DNA of 64,000 nt from Nansenia antarctica (Eukaryota; Chordata; Actinopteri; Argentiniformes; Microstomatidae). The stretch spans positions 45,482,058 through 45,546,057 of the forward strand of contig OZ022346.1 in the NCBI GenBank assembly GCA_963989245.1, given 5' to 3'. Under the pieces are notes generated by a model, which saw nothing but the letters and a program-made list of their open reading frames with translations, did no database searches and was not told the DNA's origin. A program made the position numbers and the translations under genes. Shown here piece after piece: positions 48,801 to 60,077 of this stretch (positions within the stretch are counted from its first letter, which is position 1; every line of letters begins with the position of its first letter).

Positions 48801-51800
48801 ATAGCAAAGCATAATTAGACCACAGATCAATGTTAGAAAGCTTTAAGGACAAACCAACTATTGTACTTAAGCAAATAACTGTGAAAACGATTGAATAAAA
48901 TAAGCATAAGCATTTCAAATAGACTATACTGACTTAAAGACCTACACTTAGCAACACCAGTACTATCCAGGCCCTACAACAATTCTAATCCAGTGGACAC
49001 AATAAAATACATTATTGAAATGCATGTATATTGTCTGTTAGTTGATAACTGAAACAGCAAAGCGGATTCACTTGAATTCTGAAGGCCTCAAGGGTAGATT
49101 TTTCAACCAGAGACAGTACAGGATCTGACAGGAAAATCTGATTGGATAAAAGCTCTAATTTATATGAGCTGTACTGGAAGCAGCACAAGAGAGTAGCAAT
49201 GAAATGATATTAATAGACTCATGGGAACGAACTTTGTAAAATATATATCATTAATGAAAAAATATATCAAATTATAAAAAAGCCTGCCTCTGTCTCTAAG
49301 TCGGTAACCTACATGTCACAGTCGTGGTTGCCGTGGCATAGAGGCCTGACACACTGTTGATGGCTTTGCAGGTGAGAATCTTAGAGGTGGAGAACTCTTC
49401 GGGGGTTACGGCAATCACGTTCCCCAATCCAAAATATATGCCCCCACTCTCCCAGGTGTAGTAGCAGGAAGGACGGCAGTCAGCGTAGCACTCTAAGATG
49501 TTTAGCTCCCCTGGGGTCATCAGCTCAGAGCCTGTGATGCTTACGTTCGTTGGTCCAGCTAAAATGAGAAACAAATCCACATGTACCAAGTTAAGAATAT
49601 CGACTTTACCAACTTTGCACGAAACAATGTCTAAAAATCAACATTTGAGAATTTGACCATTTTTGTCAGAGCTGTGGTCAGAAAATCACAAAGCATATAG
49701 CCTATATGCATACAGTATATGCTGTGTAATTGACCGCAAATGTGATGCTGTATTTATCCACAAGGTATTATTACTTTTATTTTTGACAACTATATTTTGA
49801 CAGCTCTACCATGGGTACTTTTATTTTGATAGTAAACTATATATTTTTTTTATTGGAATTCAGGGAATTTAAAAATGACAGTTACAAATGACAGCTCGAG
49901 ATGAGTCAGTGTCACCATGATTAAATAAGACAGAAGATGTAGTATTTGTTAAAGGCTAGAAGTATGTTCACACTGTAGAATGATACGTACATTATTTCAG
50001 TTATTATTGAGCATCATTCGAAAAATGTATTCCCTTGAGCAGCAGCAGAAACTTTGTGTAAGAGACCAAGCTAGCTAGAAAGAGTTTTTCATTTAAATAA
50101 TACGATGTCATTCTTCGTTCTTCATTTTCCTAGCTCCTTCGATAAGCGGAGCGAGGTATGTTAAGTGTTGGAAATGTATTTAAGTGTTTCATGTATTTAA
50201 GTGTTTCATGTATTTACGTGTTTCATGTATTTAAGTGTTTCGTGTAATTTATGAATTCCATGTATTTGTATGTACGGTGTAACCTAAAGTGTGCCTTTCC
50301 ATGTATATTTGTGAAGCTATGAAGTAGCCATATTGCGATTGTGCTTAAAAGCAAAAGTTCGTTTACTAATGAAAATATCGAGGACAGCTACATGCTGCAT
50401 ATCACTTTATCAGGTGTCACCAAAACCAACAAACAACCCACCTAGAACCTGTAGTGTCTTTCTTACTGTGACATTCCCATAGGTATTGTGTGCAGTGCAT
50501 GTCACGGTCAAGGACTCCACCAAGGGGGGAACAGAGAATGTCAGCTCGTTGCCCTGCTCACTCTGCCCATCCAGGCTCATGGTGTAGTTACACGAGGGAG
50601 AGCAGACAGCAGTACACCCTACGCTGCCTGGCACTCCCACCGTCACATAGTCAGGTCCGACGATGGTTACTTCTGAGGGGTCATCTGAACATAGCAAAAA
50701 ATTAGACCATGGACCAATGTTAGAAGGCTTTTAGGACAAACCAACTATTGTACTTAAGCAAATAACTGTGAAAACGATTGAATAAAATAAGCATAATAAA
50801 CGCCAACTAAAGACTAATTGCTATACCATCTGCTGATATGGATCTGTCCCACGGATCTGCGGTAGTGCTACCGACTGTGAGTACAAAATAACACAAGAAA
50901 CAAGACATTAGGACAGGCAAAGCAATTTATTTTTTAAAGTTAGTTTTTCTGAGTGGGGCAGTCCCACTCATATTTTTCATTTTATGGATAGATACAGTGA
51001 AGATTTAGACAGGAAGGATGGGTGAGACAGAGAGGAGGGATGACATGCAGGCATGGGCGTCACCACCATATATTTGGGGGGGGACGTGTCCCCCCCACCT
51101 TTGAAACAAGGTCGTTTGGACCCCCCCACATTTGCCATCAAAAATATGTTGCATGACTGGTCAGCGTTATTTTCATTGCTTCACAATCAAATCCGTTCCA
51201 CTTTATGAGTAGGGGATTGCCCATATCCAGAAATCCACTCCGCGTTTTACTTCTGTTTTTAACGGCACGCAGCATCAGACACGCACGCAGATTCAAAACA
51301 TTCAGACTGAGGCAAGACGATATTTAGATCATCCACCAAGATGGATATAAGGATTATTTTTTTCTAAGAAGAGAAAAGTAAGTCAAAGTCATCCAAGTTT
51401 TCCTGTGAGTGGCCAAACAGCAACATTGCGTTCTCCCAAGGTCAAACACAGCCAGCTTTTCTGATAAGAATGTTAGCACCTTATGAGACATTCTCTGTAT
51501 TAGCAATAGAATTAGCATAGCCTACTAGCAACCAAATACGAGCTAGATCAGCTATATGGCACTAGCAGTTTTGTTAGGCATTACTAGTGCGGTTAGACAT
51601 GTTTAAATGCAGAACAGACACAGGCGAAATGTCATCAAAAGCACAGAATGGCGACAAACACCTCACAGTGCTTACCTGTCCTGTCATTATTGCATCTCCT
51701 GCCCGTGTTCATTGGCCTGAGCATTTGCACTATTTAATTTGGCCATTGCACCCACCCAAAGAATCAATTTTGCATCTGATTGCTTGAGCTAGGGTTAAAA

Positions 51801-52625
51801 AATAAGAAGAAAACACCTGTTCCATTTATTTTTCTATTTCTAAAATGCTTGTGATTGTATTTTTTGTATTGATGATTGTATTTCTATGTCAAATGTTCTA
51901 TTAGAGAAAAACAATATGAACATGTGCTCAATGCATCCCCATTTCTCCTGATATAGGTGGTTGAGAGTGAGAGTGAGTCAGAGGCAGGGGCAGCAGGCAG
52001 GGGCAGTGGAGACAGCTCTAATTCACTCTTTGATTTTGTTTGTTTGTTATAGTTGTATGTTCTGCAATGCACTGAAGAGGGCTAAGTTTGATTGTAATAG
52101 GCTCTGAGTAGCCTAGGTACATATTTAATGTTTCCTCATAACTTTTTATTCAATTTGTTGACTCAAAGTTACCTCATTCTTTTCTAATTCACTCTTTGAT
52201 TCTTTTTGAATCTTCATATTTAATAAAGTACCTAAAAAGTGCCACGTGTCAGTGTCAGGCCTCTGTGAGTTAAACCAAAACATAATAGTAGTCAGTAATT
52301 GCAGACCATGCCAGCTCCAAGGAAAAACAAAGAAAAAGGGAGATTATTTTGGGTGTAAAACGCACCAGAATGCAGGAAATTGAATCTACTATTTAAAAAA
52401 TTTCGGGGGGAGGACCCCCAGACCCCCCGAAAAATAAGTGTCCCCCCCACATTCAAAAAGCTGCTGACGCCCATGCATGCAGGATATGTCCCCGTCCGGA
52501 ATCGAACCGGGGACCCTACGGTTACATGGTCAGCGCTTAACCCGCTACGCCACCTAAGCGCCCCAGGCAAAGCAATTCTAATCCAGTGGACGCAATAAAA
52601 TACATCATTTAAGTGCATGTGAAAC

Positions 52626-52685
<60 letters not shown>

Positions 52686-55600
52686 GATAACTCACTGGGA
52701 TTGCTGTCTTCGACCCCACTCTCTCCATCTGTGGTTAAGACTGGTCCTGAAAGTCCAAACAGTCTTTAGTCAACCCATTATAATATAATCAATATTTGGG
52801 CACCCTTGGTTTAAATGTCTGTTACAATTAATCTCCAAGTGATTGAAAGCAAACCTGAACACTAAATGCTACAAAGTTAAACATGACACCTTTCTGCAAA
52901 TTTTAAAGCAATGTTTCTTTTTATTTACATTTTTCTGTGGCCTTTTTATTTACATTTTTCTGGGCCCTGTGCAAACGTTTGGGAACCCTTTTGGATTATT
53001 CTTTGTTACCTTTTGAGAAGATGAGGCCCAGACCAAGGTGATTTACTTGTTAGGGCTTCAATGAGTCAGGTGAATATAATTCCAGGGTTGAACTATTCTG
53101 AAGTAACTGCATGCCTTCTAAAGTATCCGACTGCGGTGGCTGTTGTGTCTGGTGTTAAAAACAATGGGTTCCTCTAAACAGTTGTCCAAGGATGGTTCAC
53201 TTCCACCATCAAGGAGAAGGCTACAAAAAACTCTTGCAATGTTTAAAACTACCCAGCAAGACAATGACCCGAAGCATACCTCAAAATCAACCATGAAGTA
53301 CCGCCAGGATATGGGCTGATATGCTAGCAAAAGGTCTTTCAGATATTCTGGTGCTGTGCCAGTGAGAGCTTTATAAAGAAGCAGAAGGATCTTGAAATCT
53401 ATTCTGAACTTAACAGGAAGCCAGTGTAGAGTCTCTAAAATAGGAGTTATATGAGCTCTTCTGCTTGTTTTGGTTAAAAGTCTCGCTGCTGCATTTTGGA
53501 CTAATTGCAGCTGGCCAATAGCTTTCTTCGGAAGACCAGAAAGGAGACCATTACAATAGTCCAAACAGGTAATAACAAAAGCATGCATTTGATAACACTT
53601 CTGCATCAGCTTGCCAGAGAAAATGTCTAACATTTGCAATATTCTGTAGATGATAAAAAGCATTTCTATTGATAGATGTCATGTGAGGCTCAAAGCTTAA
53701 GTCAGAATCTATAATCACACCTAGATTCTTAGCTTCATGTTTGCAGTTTGAAAGCAAGGTTCCCATGGTATTGGACAATTTGTCTTTTTGTGGTTTTGGT
53801 CCAATAACAAGTATCTCAGTTTTGTCCTGATTTAGTTGTAGGAAATGTTTGGACATCCAAAGTTTTGTCTTGGAGACAATTTTTCTAAGTACAAAGTAGG
53901 GTAAATGTCCCTATGTAACTTCTGAGTCTGCATGATCATTTTGTGCTGTGCAATGTTTCTTCAAATGAAGCTGCTTCTTACCTACATGCCAGTTTTTTTG
54001 TAAGCCAATCAGATGTTCTGATCTTGAGATAGGGTGAGTTATGTGTGACATGTGCCAGCTGAGCTGAGAAGAAGTTTCAAAAAAACGTTGGTCCTGTGGG
54101 TACCCTCAGAAGAACACTTTTTAAACATATTTCTAGTCACTTGATAAGTACTCATTTGTAATCAAAAATTAAGAGATTAATGTTTTGAATAAGACAAATG
54201 TTAGAATATTACTTGAAGTATTAATATTGTTTCTTTTGAAATCAAAATATGAGTTTTAGCAAGCTAGCTAACCGACCACATTGTGCTACCATACAGTAGC
54301 TGCCTAGTATGGTTCATTGCAATGACATTAAGCATGATAAGCATGCATAGTTTATCTTTTTGTATGTAGTTTATATTATTATACAGTTCAATGGTCAATA
54401 AATGTGTATGTTTATCATTTTGATCAGGTGGGCTTAAATGGGACACTAGCAAAACAATCACACTGTTTGGGGTAGATGTATATGAGTATAGTTAATTACT
54501 TCTCTGCATGATCAATTTAAACTTGTTATGTTATGTTAGTGCATCATACAGTATATAGATTTATCTCATACATGTAGAATAACATATTCTGTCTTTTATC
54601 CATTACATCACTGATGTTCCATTCAAGCCCACCTGTTCCAATTAAGCCCAGTTGACTGTGATTCTATGGGGATATTCTCCCTTCTGACCTTGGAGCCCTT
54701 TTTCCTTCTAATTTTGACCTCACCTGATAAATTCAGTTCCATAATTCAAATCGTTGATACCAATATTTAAATATAAGTGAATCAGTGCATAGGTACATTA
54801 AGTCTGGACAGGCCTATATCCTATCGAAATAACCTCATTTCTAAATCTTTACTTTTCTGATCATACTTTTAATAATTTAATAATTTTGCCATTTAGCAGA
54901 CGCTTTTATCCAAAGCGACTTACAATTACGAATTACAGGGACATTCCCCCTGGAGTAACTGAGGGCTAAGTGCCTTACCCAAGGGCACACTAGTAGTGGT
55001 GTGGCTTCAGGCGGGATTTGAACTCACAACCTTCCGATCCCAAGTCCAACTCACTATCCACTAGACCACCACTACCCCCTTTTGAGTACTTTTGAGATGA
55101 CTAAACACACTTTTGAGTACTTTTGAGATGACTAAACACAGCAAAACTATAGTTCATGTCCACGCATGATCGAAGCATGCCGTATGTACAGGGAGGGAAC
55201 CATACACAATCTCTCATCTCTGGCAGAAAGATACGGAGTAGACAGGAAGTGGTTGAGGCAGAGAGTGAAGGAGAAGCTGAGTATCGAAGCACATCAGGGA
55301 CATGTAGTCTACCTGAGTCCAGCAGTAGAGAGGGAGATTTCAGAGTGTCTTCAAGTAGTGACTGATAGACTAAGAACAAGATAACATGAAGCATTGGGCA
55401 ATAGGTATAACCTATTATGAGGTTAAGCAGACCTAGTTATGAGTAAGCAGTTCCTTAAAAGTTAGGTTAGACTGTGTTATGCTATGTTAGTTATGGGATT
55501 TTGATTCTTAATTCGTATCGAACCTGGAAATAGTTTTCCTTTCAGTCAGTCGGTCTTTAGAAATCGTTATAAAAACGTGCACTTTCAACAAGCTGGCTGG

Positions 55601-57177
55601 ACCAGACATATTGGGCAATTTCAATTGGCAGCAGCACACCATAGGATACAGATACAGACAAAATGACAACACATATTGAAAGAATAAGTATTGAAGAGTA
55701 ATTTCCACCATAGTTTTGATTTTGTATGTAAATACTTTTTTGGCTACATTCCAATGAAGACGTGTTGTAAGTTTAGCTTTTCCTGTGTTGACAACACAGC
55801 AAATAGGCTGGTCATACCTATTTCAAATATCATTTACAGGCCACAGGATAAGAGTACAGGCAAAAATCGAAAAATAGCTATTGAGAGGTAAGAGATTACA
55901 GATTTGAATGGATCATGTTTGTATTGTTACATTTAAAATATATTTTATTTATTTATCAATAAATCATGAAGTGGGCTTATTTGGAACACACATGGGCTTA
56001 AAGGGTGCATTCCGTGCCCATGCCAGATGTTGGACATATTTCCTTAAATTTAATAATAAAAACATTAAAAAGTGGTATAAATGAATTAACAAAACTTCAA
56101 ATGAGAGATTAATGTTTAATTGAATGGCAGTATATATAAAAAATGTCTGCAAACAGGTTTTGATGGGCTTAATAGGGACGTTTACCCTACTAGCTGACAG
56201 GGTTCCCAAACTTTTGCACAAGGCCTTTTTCCTTGTTTTATTATTTTGAGTATCTTGCTTTATAATGTGATGAAATGAGTCATATTTAACTTTGTACCAT
56301 TTAAAGGTTAGGCTTGCTTCTTTTCACTTAGATATTAATTGTAAAAGGCATTTTGACTAGGGGTGCCCACATGTTTGCACCCCACTGTGTTAAGTAAGTT
56401 GATAACATTAAAACACAGAAACGGTGTGACTCCCAAAGATTAATCTCATCAGACCTTGAAAGAATACGCGGTTATTCTTTCATCGTCCAACATGCAGCTG
56501 CAAGGCTGTTGACTAGGTCCAGAAAGTCATGTCATATCACTCCCATCTTAGTATCCCTACACTGGCTCTCATCAAATAAAGAATTGATTTCAAGGTTCTG
56601 GTCATCACCTACAGAGCCCTCCATGGTCAGGCACCTGCTTACATCTGTGACCTACTGCGTCCTTACAGCCCCAGTAGGTCTCTCAGGTCCTCTGACCAGG
56701 GTTTGTTGGTTGTCCCCCGTGCCAGATTGAAGACCACGGGTGATAGAGCATTCCAAACCGTGGATAGCCCCAAAAGCCTGTCCTGTGTCCTGTTGATATT
56801 GTTGTACACCTGTTGTCTGTTACTTGTTATTATTTTCACTTGTTTGTCTATTTTAACCTGCTATGACTTTCGCTCTTTTGTTGTTTTTTCTTTATTATGT
56901 TCTCTACTATTTAAAGCACTTTGTGACCCTTGGTCTGAGAAAGGTGCTGTACAAATAAATGTTACTTACTTACTTACTTACTTAGTAAGTAACAGAAAGT
57001 GTTAAAGACACACAGTCCCTCGAACTGACGTTCAGCACCTCTGAGTAGACAACATTATTTTGCAGTTCATATCAGCCGACATCCACAACAAACCTGTATT
57101 CCCGATTTTCCTCTCATATTACCTGCAAAGAACGAGAGTAGTAGAAACAGACGGAGTAGGATGTGTGTATCCTTCAT
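45839..57177 (-). CDS. Ig gene C: six-Ig GPI-type surface protein
   Basis: Nine exons join in frame to 1680 nt (559 codons plus stop), junctions phase 1: signal peptide 57123-57177 (MKDTHILLRLFLLLSFFAG), linker 52696-52746, Ig 50442-50684, 49313-49558, 48552-48794, 47623-47871, 47283-47525, 46597-46839, and terminal exon 45839-45945. Ig exons alternate between a (G/D)PSEV..VGPDYVTVG type and a GP(A/T)NV.ITG(S)ELMTP type, so the gene consists of three copies of a two-domain cassette together with its intron. All show CxxxCxPSC.YT(W/M). The terminal exon ends SALILFAVTLPIVFSP, a GPI-type signal. A further 48-nt in-phase exon candidate lies at 50827-50874. The first intron is about 4.4 kb against 0.27 kb in B because of nested transposons. 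No stop is seen in any exon. GPI-linked cell-surface adhesion or recognition is inferred. Confidence 0.8.
46095..46140 (-). pseudogene. Orphan 3' end of an Ig exon, copy C
   Basis: These bases match the 3' end and splice donor of the membrane-proximal Ig exon of A and B (21608-21652), then jump to sequence that lies near 24945 in A. The rest of the exon, with both diagnostic cysteines, is gone, so it can only be skipped. D has the same scar at about 62231-62276. Confidence 0.8.
46987..47214. mobile_element. Palindromic element containing telomere repeats
   Basis: About 65-bp inverted arms (ATGTTACGGTACATGTGGGA, then a second CGGTACATGTGGGAAAA and TTAGGGTTAGGGTTAGG) enclose an asymmetric core with about eight CCCTAA units. 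It lies inside the intron of gene C between its last two Ig exons and is inserted in a TATATA run. A and B have only CAGTATATAAAACC at the same place. No coding capacity. Confidence 0.8.
48288..48345. repeat. 17-bp minisatellite in a gene C intron
   Basis: Three units of GTATTTAAGTGTTTCAT. The matching intron of the next cassette (50176-50240) has four to five units including variants, and D (about 63590) about one and a half, so the number changes between cassette copies. Confidence 0.85.
50827..50874 (-). other. Candidate extra stalk exon in gene C
   Basis: Forty-eight bases with a CTCACAG acceptor and a GTATAG donor, phase 1 at both ends, would encode VGSTTADPWDRSISAD. The sequence resembles the polar first part of the GPI exon with a new donor. 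It lies between the linker and the first Ig exon. Whether it is spliced in is unknown. Confidence 0.4.
50925..52566 (-). mobile_element. tRNA-derived SINE split by a hAT element
   Basis: The head on the minus strand (GGCGTAGCGGGTTAAGCGCT and GGTTCGATTCCGGACGGGG) is at about 52484-52566; the body and tail (about 50925-51051) are on the other side of the hAT insertion at 51052-52475. The two parts join cleanly if the insertion and one CATGCAGG are removed. Confidence 0.8.
51052..52475. mobile_element. hAT-type element inside a SINE
   Basis: A 1424-bp element with ends CATGGGCGTCA and TGACGCCCATG and an exact 8-bp duplication CATGCAGG at 51044-51051 and 52476-52483. Subterminal G/C runs (GGGGGGGACGTGTCCCCCCC) could form hairpins. 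I see no transposase frame, so it is non-autonomous. Confidence 0.88.
52629..52684. repeat. (GT)n microsatellite beside the gene C linker exon
   Basis: About 56 bp of GT repeats directly before the donor of the linker exon of gene C. Confidence 0.95.
53300..53895 (-). mobile_element. L2-type LINE fragment, frameshifted
   Basis: Minus-strand frames encode MSKHFLQLNQDKTEILVIGP, then DYCNGLLSGLPKKAIGQLQL, LVQNAAARLLTKTSRRAHIT and LHWLPVKFRIDFKILLLLYK, the C-terminal region of an L2 reverse transcriptase, in two frames. Both element ends are missing. It lies within the nested block in gene C's first intron. Confidence 0.8.
53899..56187 (+). mobile_element. pogo-like DNA transposon remnant
   Basis: A 2289-bp element with ends GGGTAAATGTCCCTAT and ATAGGGACGTTTACCC, bounded by TA at 53897-53898 and 56188-56189. 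Near both ends it has repeated GGGCTTAA.TGGGAC-type motifs. A plus-strand frame at 55166-55384 reads as a Psq/CENP-B-type helix-turn-helix (LAERYGVDRKWLRQRVKEKL). The catalytic domain is not found, and a SINE interrupts it. Confidence 0.65.
54885..55079 (-). mobile_element. tRNA-derived SINE with CGCTTTGGATAAAAGCG tail
   Basis: On the minus strand a tRNA-like head (GGTGGTCTAGTGGATAGTG and GGTTGTGAGTTCAAATCCC) is followed by a short body ending CGCTTTGGATAAAAGCGTCT and an AT-rich tail, features of a widespread teleost SINE. It sits inside the pogo-like element. Confidence 0.75.
56475..56993 (+). mobile_element. LINE 3' fragment in gene C's first intron
   Basis: The plus strand encodes a frameshifted reverse-transcriptase tail (VQHAAARLLTRSRKS.HITP, LVSLHWLS) and ends AAATAAATG with a (TTAC)n tail. 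Copy B has the uninterrupted site ACACGGTTACAGTACAGAAAG near 36024, so the insertion is later than the split from B. Confidence 0.8.
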
Positions 57178-57865
57178 TGTCTCAGAAATGGACTGAGTTG
57201 TCTGGGCACCAGGAAATATACTGCTGAATATAAACTGCTGTAGGTTGACTCACATAGACAGAGACGGCAAACAGTCCTTATCAGGGAGACCTGACAGCAA
57301 GCTGACCTGCCCTCGGCTCTGAGTGTTATTGAATGGGCATGTCACACAATAGGTTGAGATTGAGCAAGTCTGATTCACTGTACATTCATATAGACGACAG
57401 TTTACTATGGTAGCTACAGAAGAGGTGGATCCAGTTCACTGCTTTTAATCCGACCACTAGAGGCAAAGAACTTCTCTGAAAGAAGCCCTTCTGCATGTGA
57501 TACACGCATGTTGGAGTTTCAACCATGCAATGCATGTTAATTATGATGTACATTAAGCATTATGATCTGACATCAATTGTCTCTTGTGTTTTAAGTAATA
57601 TTGTACCTATAGTGTCGCTTATCACCTGGTTTCACTTCCTGACTTTCACCAGAATCTCTTATCAAAAGTCAAATAGTGTGTGATGGCGTTATGCCTTTTG
57701 ATTTTGTATCTGTTGTTAATTTCACACCTTACAGTTGTGTTGGGAATTTACTCTGGCTTAAGCTTCGGGTATACCTGACTGCATTATTGCTGTGCCGAAG
57801 TTGTGTTACATTTTAATCACAAATGGATTTGATTTGGGCCATGGGTTTTCAATGTATTGAATTCA

Positions 57866-57966
<101 letters not shown>

Positions 57967-58431
57967 ATAACTATTGCACTCGGTGGCACTGGATGGTAGA
58001 GGTAGTATTTTAATAAAGTGACTGTGTACAAAAGGTTAGTTCCTGTACGTGAGGTCTACTTCACTTTATAAGCCTGATCGCCTGGGGGAAGTAGCTGTTG
58101 GTAAGCCTCGGAGGTTCAGCCCGAGGCTACAGAAGATGTATTTCTATGATATGTACATAAGGCAGGGTGTGTGCATCTGCTCAATGACCTACATACAATG
58201 ACAAAGGTTCTTCCAAAAAATAAATATGTCTTAGCATGAACTTTACTCCATGAGAGACAAATACTATAGACGCCATGTCAATAAATCAAACAAATACTTT
58301 TTCATACACACCAGCTTAAAGTGTGTGGTGCAAGATTGAGAATTAGTGATGTTATTAGTGATAATCAACAACAAGACTAACCAAAGTCGACTATTGTTTA
58401 CACATAGAGCATGTTCATTACATTTATGCTC

Positions 58432-58500
58432 CATACATACATACATACATACATACATACATACATACATACATAGTACATACATACATACATACATACA
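58432..58500. repeat. (CATA)n tetranucleotide array
   Basis: About 17 CATA/CATAC units. The same short array is the insertion site of foreign DNA in both C (37415/44530) and D (58500/60745). Confidence 0.93.
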
Positions 58501-59353
58501 CTACCGTGTTTTCCATGAAAACTCACACTTTTATTTATCAAATGAGTTGCAAAATGAATAGAAAGTCAAGACATTGACATGGTTAGAAATAATGATTTTT
58601 AATAATTTTGTCCTTCAAACTTTGCTTTCGTCAAATAATGCTCCCTTTGCAGCAATTACATCATTGCAGACCTTTGGCATTCTAGTTGTTAATTTGTTGA
58701 GGTAATCTGAAGAAATGTCACCCCACGCTTCCTGAAGCACCTCCCACAAGTTGGATTGGCTTGATGGGCACTTCTTGCGTACGGTCAAGCTGCTCCCACC
58801 ACAGCTCAATGGGGTTGAGATCTGGTGACTCCGCTGGCCACTCCATTACAGACAGAATACTAGCTGCCTGCTTCTTCCCTAAATAGTTCTTGCATAATTT
58901 GGAGGTGTGCTTTGGGTCATTGTCCTGTTGTAGGAGGAAATTGGCTCCAATCAAGCGCTGTCCACAGGGTATGGCATGCCATTGCAAAATTGAGTGATAG
59001 CCTTCCTTATTCAAAATCCCTTTTACCTTGTACAAATCTCCCACGTCACCAGCACCAAAGCAGCCCCAGACCATCACATTACCTCCACCATGCTTGACAG
59101 ATGGCGTCAGGCACTCTTCCAGCATCTTTTCACTTGTTCTGCGTCTTCTCACAAATGTTCTTCTGTGTGATCCAAACACCTCAAACTTCGATTTGTCTGT
59201 CCATAACACTTCTCCTTCAATTCCTCTGTCCAATGTCTGTGTTCTTTTGCCCATATTAATCTTTTCCTTTTATTGGCCAGTCTCAGATATGGCTTTTTCT
59301 TTGCCACTCTGCCTAGAAGGCCAGCATCCCGGAGTCGCCTCTTCACTGTAGAC

Positions 59354-59552
59354 CAGGGGTGCTCATTACGTCGATCGCGATCGACCGGTCGATCGCGAAG
59401 GTAGTGTGGGTAGATCACATGGCATTGTAAAAAAAAAAAAAAAGAAGTGGGAAAAAAAAGTTTTTTTTTTTTTTTTCCTGTGTGGTCCAGACGGGACGCC
59501 TCCCGTCTGGACCACACAGGAGAGGGCATCACTCAGCCCCGCGCCGCCTCAC

Positions 59553-59640
<88 letters not shown>

Positions 59641-59688
59641 GACAGACAGACACAAGCACACACACATGCACACACAGACAGACAGACA

Positions 59689-59736
<48 letters not shown>

Positions 59737-60077
59737 GACAGACACACACAGACAGACAGACAGACAGACACACACACACACTCCGCCGCCCAGAGACGTC
59801 GATGGCACCTGGCTTGGCACTGGCCAGTCTGGTGTAAACCACTCAGAGCTCCTGAGTTAATGTTAATGTTAATGGACTACCAGTGTGAATATTTGTTATA
59901 TAGTTTAATAAATCTCTTCTTTGATTTTGAAACAGTGTAGCGTGGCCTTAATTTGTTATTATTACAGTAAATGTTTGTGTTCGCAGCAATGGCAATATGT
60001 TTTATTTGGTTGGTAGATCTTATTGAGCTGGTAATTTGAAAAGTAGCTCACAAGCCTAAAAAGTGTGAGCACCCCTG
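59354..60077. mobile_element. hAT-type element inside the Tc1 transposase
   Basis: A 724-bp element with ends CAGGGGTGCTCA and TGAGCACCCCTG and an exact 8-bp duplication CTGTAGAC (59346-59353 and 60078-60085). It holds a GATCGCGATCGACCGGTCGA palindrome near its left end, a second hairpin with CCTGTGTGGTCCAGACGGGA arms at about 59477-59521, and CA/CAGA simple repeats. No transposase. Confidence 0.92.
59547..59780. repeat. CA and CAGA simple repeats
   Basis: Alternating (CA)n and (CAGA)n blocks inside the hAT element. Open frames on both strands here are artefacts. Confidence 0.95.

Larger units (their letters stand above)
52790..56395. mobile_element. Tc1-like element enlarged by nested insertions
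   Basis: Roughly 200-bp inverted flanks, left 52790-52990 (TTTGGGCACCCTTGG, later GTGCAAACGTTTGGGAACCC) and right 56190-56395 (GGGTTCCCAAACTTTTGCAC, later GGGGTGCCCACATGTTTGCA), face each other. A piece of transposase with ACCCAGCAAGACAATGACCC followed by AAGCATAC (53252-53280) is on the plus strand. A LINE fragment, a pogo-like element and a SINE lie inside. It occupies the first intron of gene C. Confidence 0.7.

Noticed and set aside
52484..52566. Functional tRNA gene with CAT anticodon
   Set aside because: It has A- and B-box-like motifs but is the head of a SINE, with a body and tail found on the other side of a hAT insertion.
55101..55394. 97-codon minus-strand frame near the helix-turn-helix
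   Set aside because: It is antisense to the pogo-like helix-turn-helix frame, which shows recognisable protein features.
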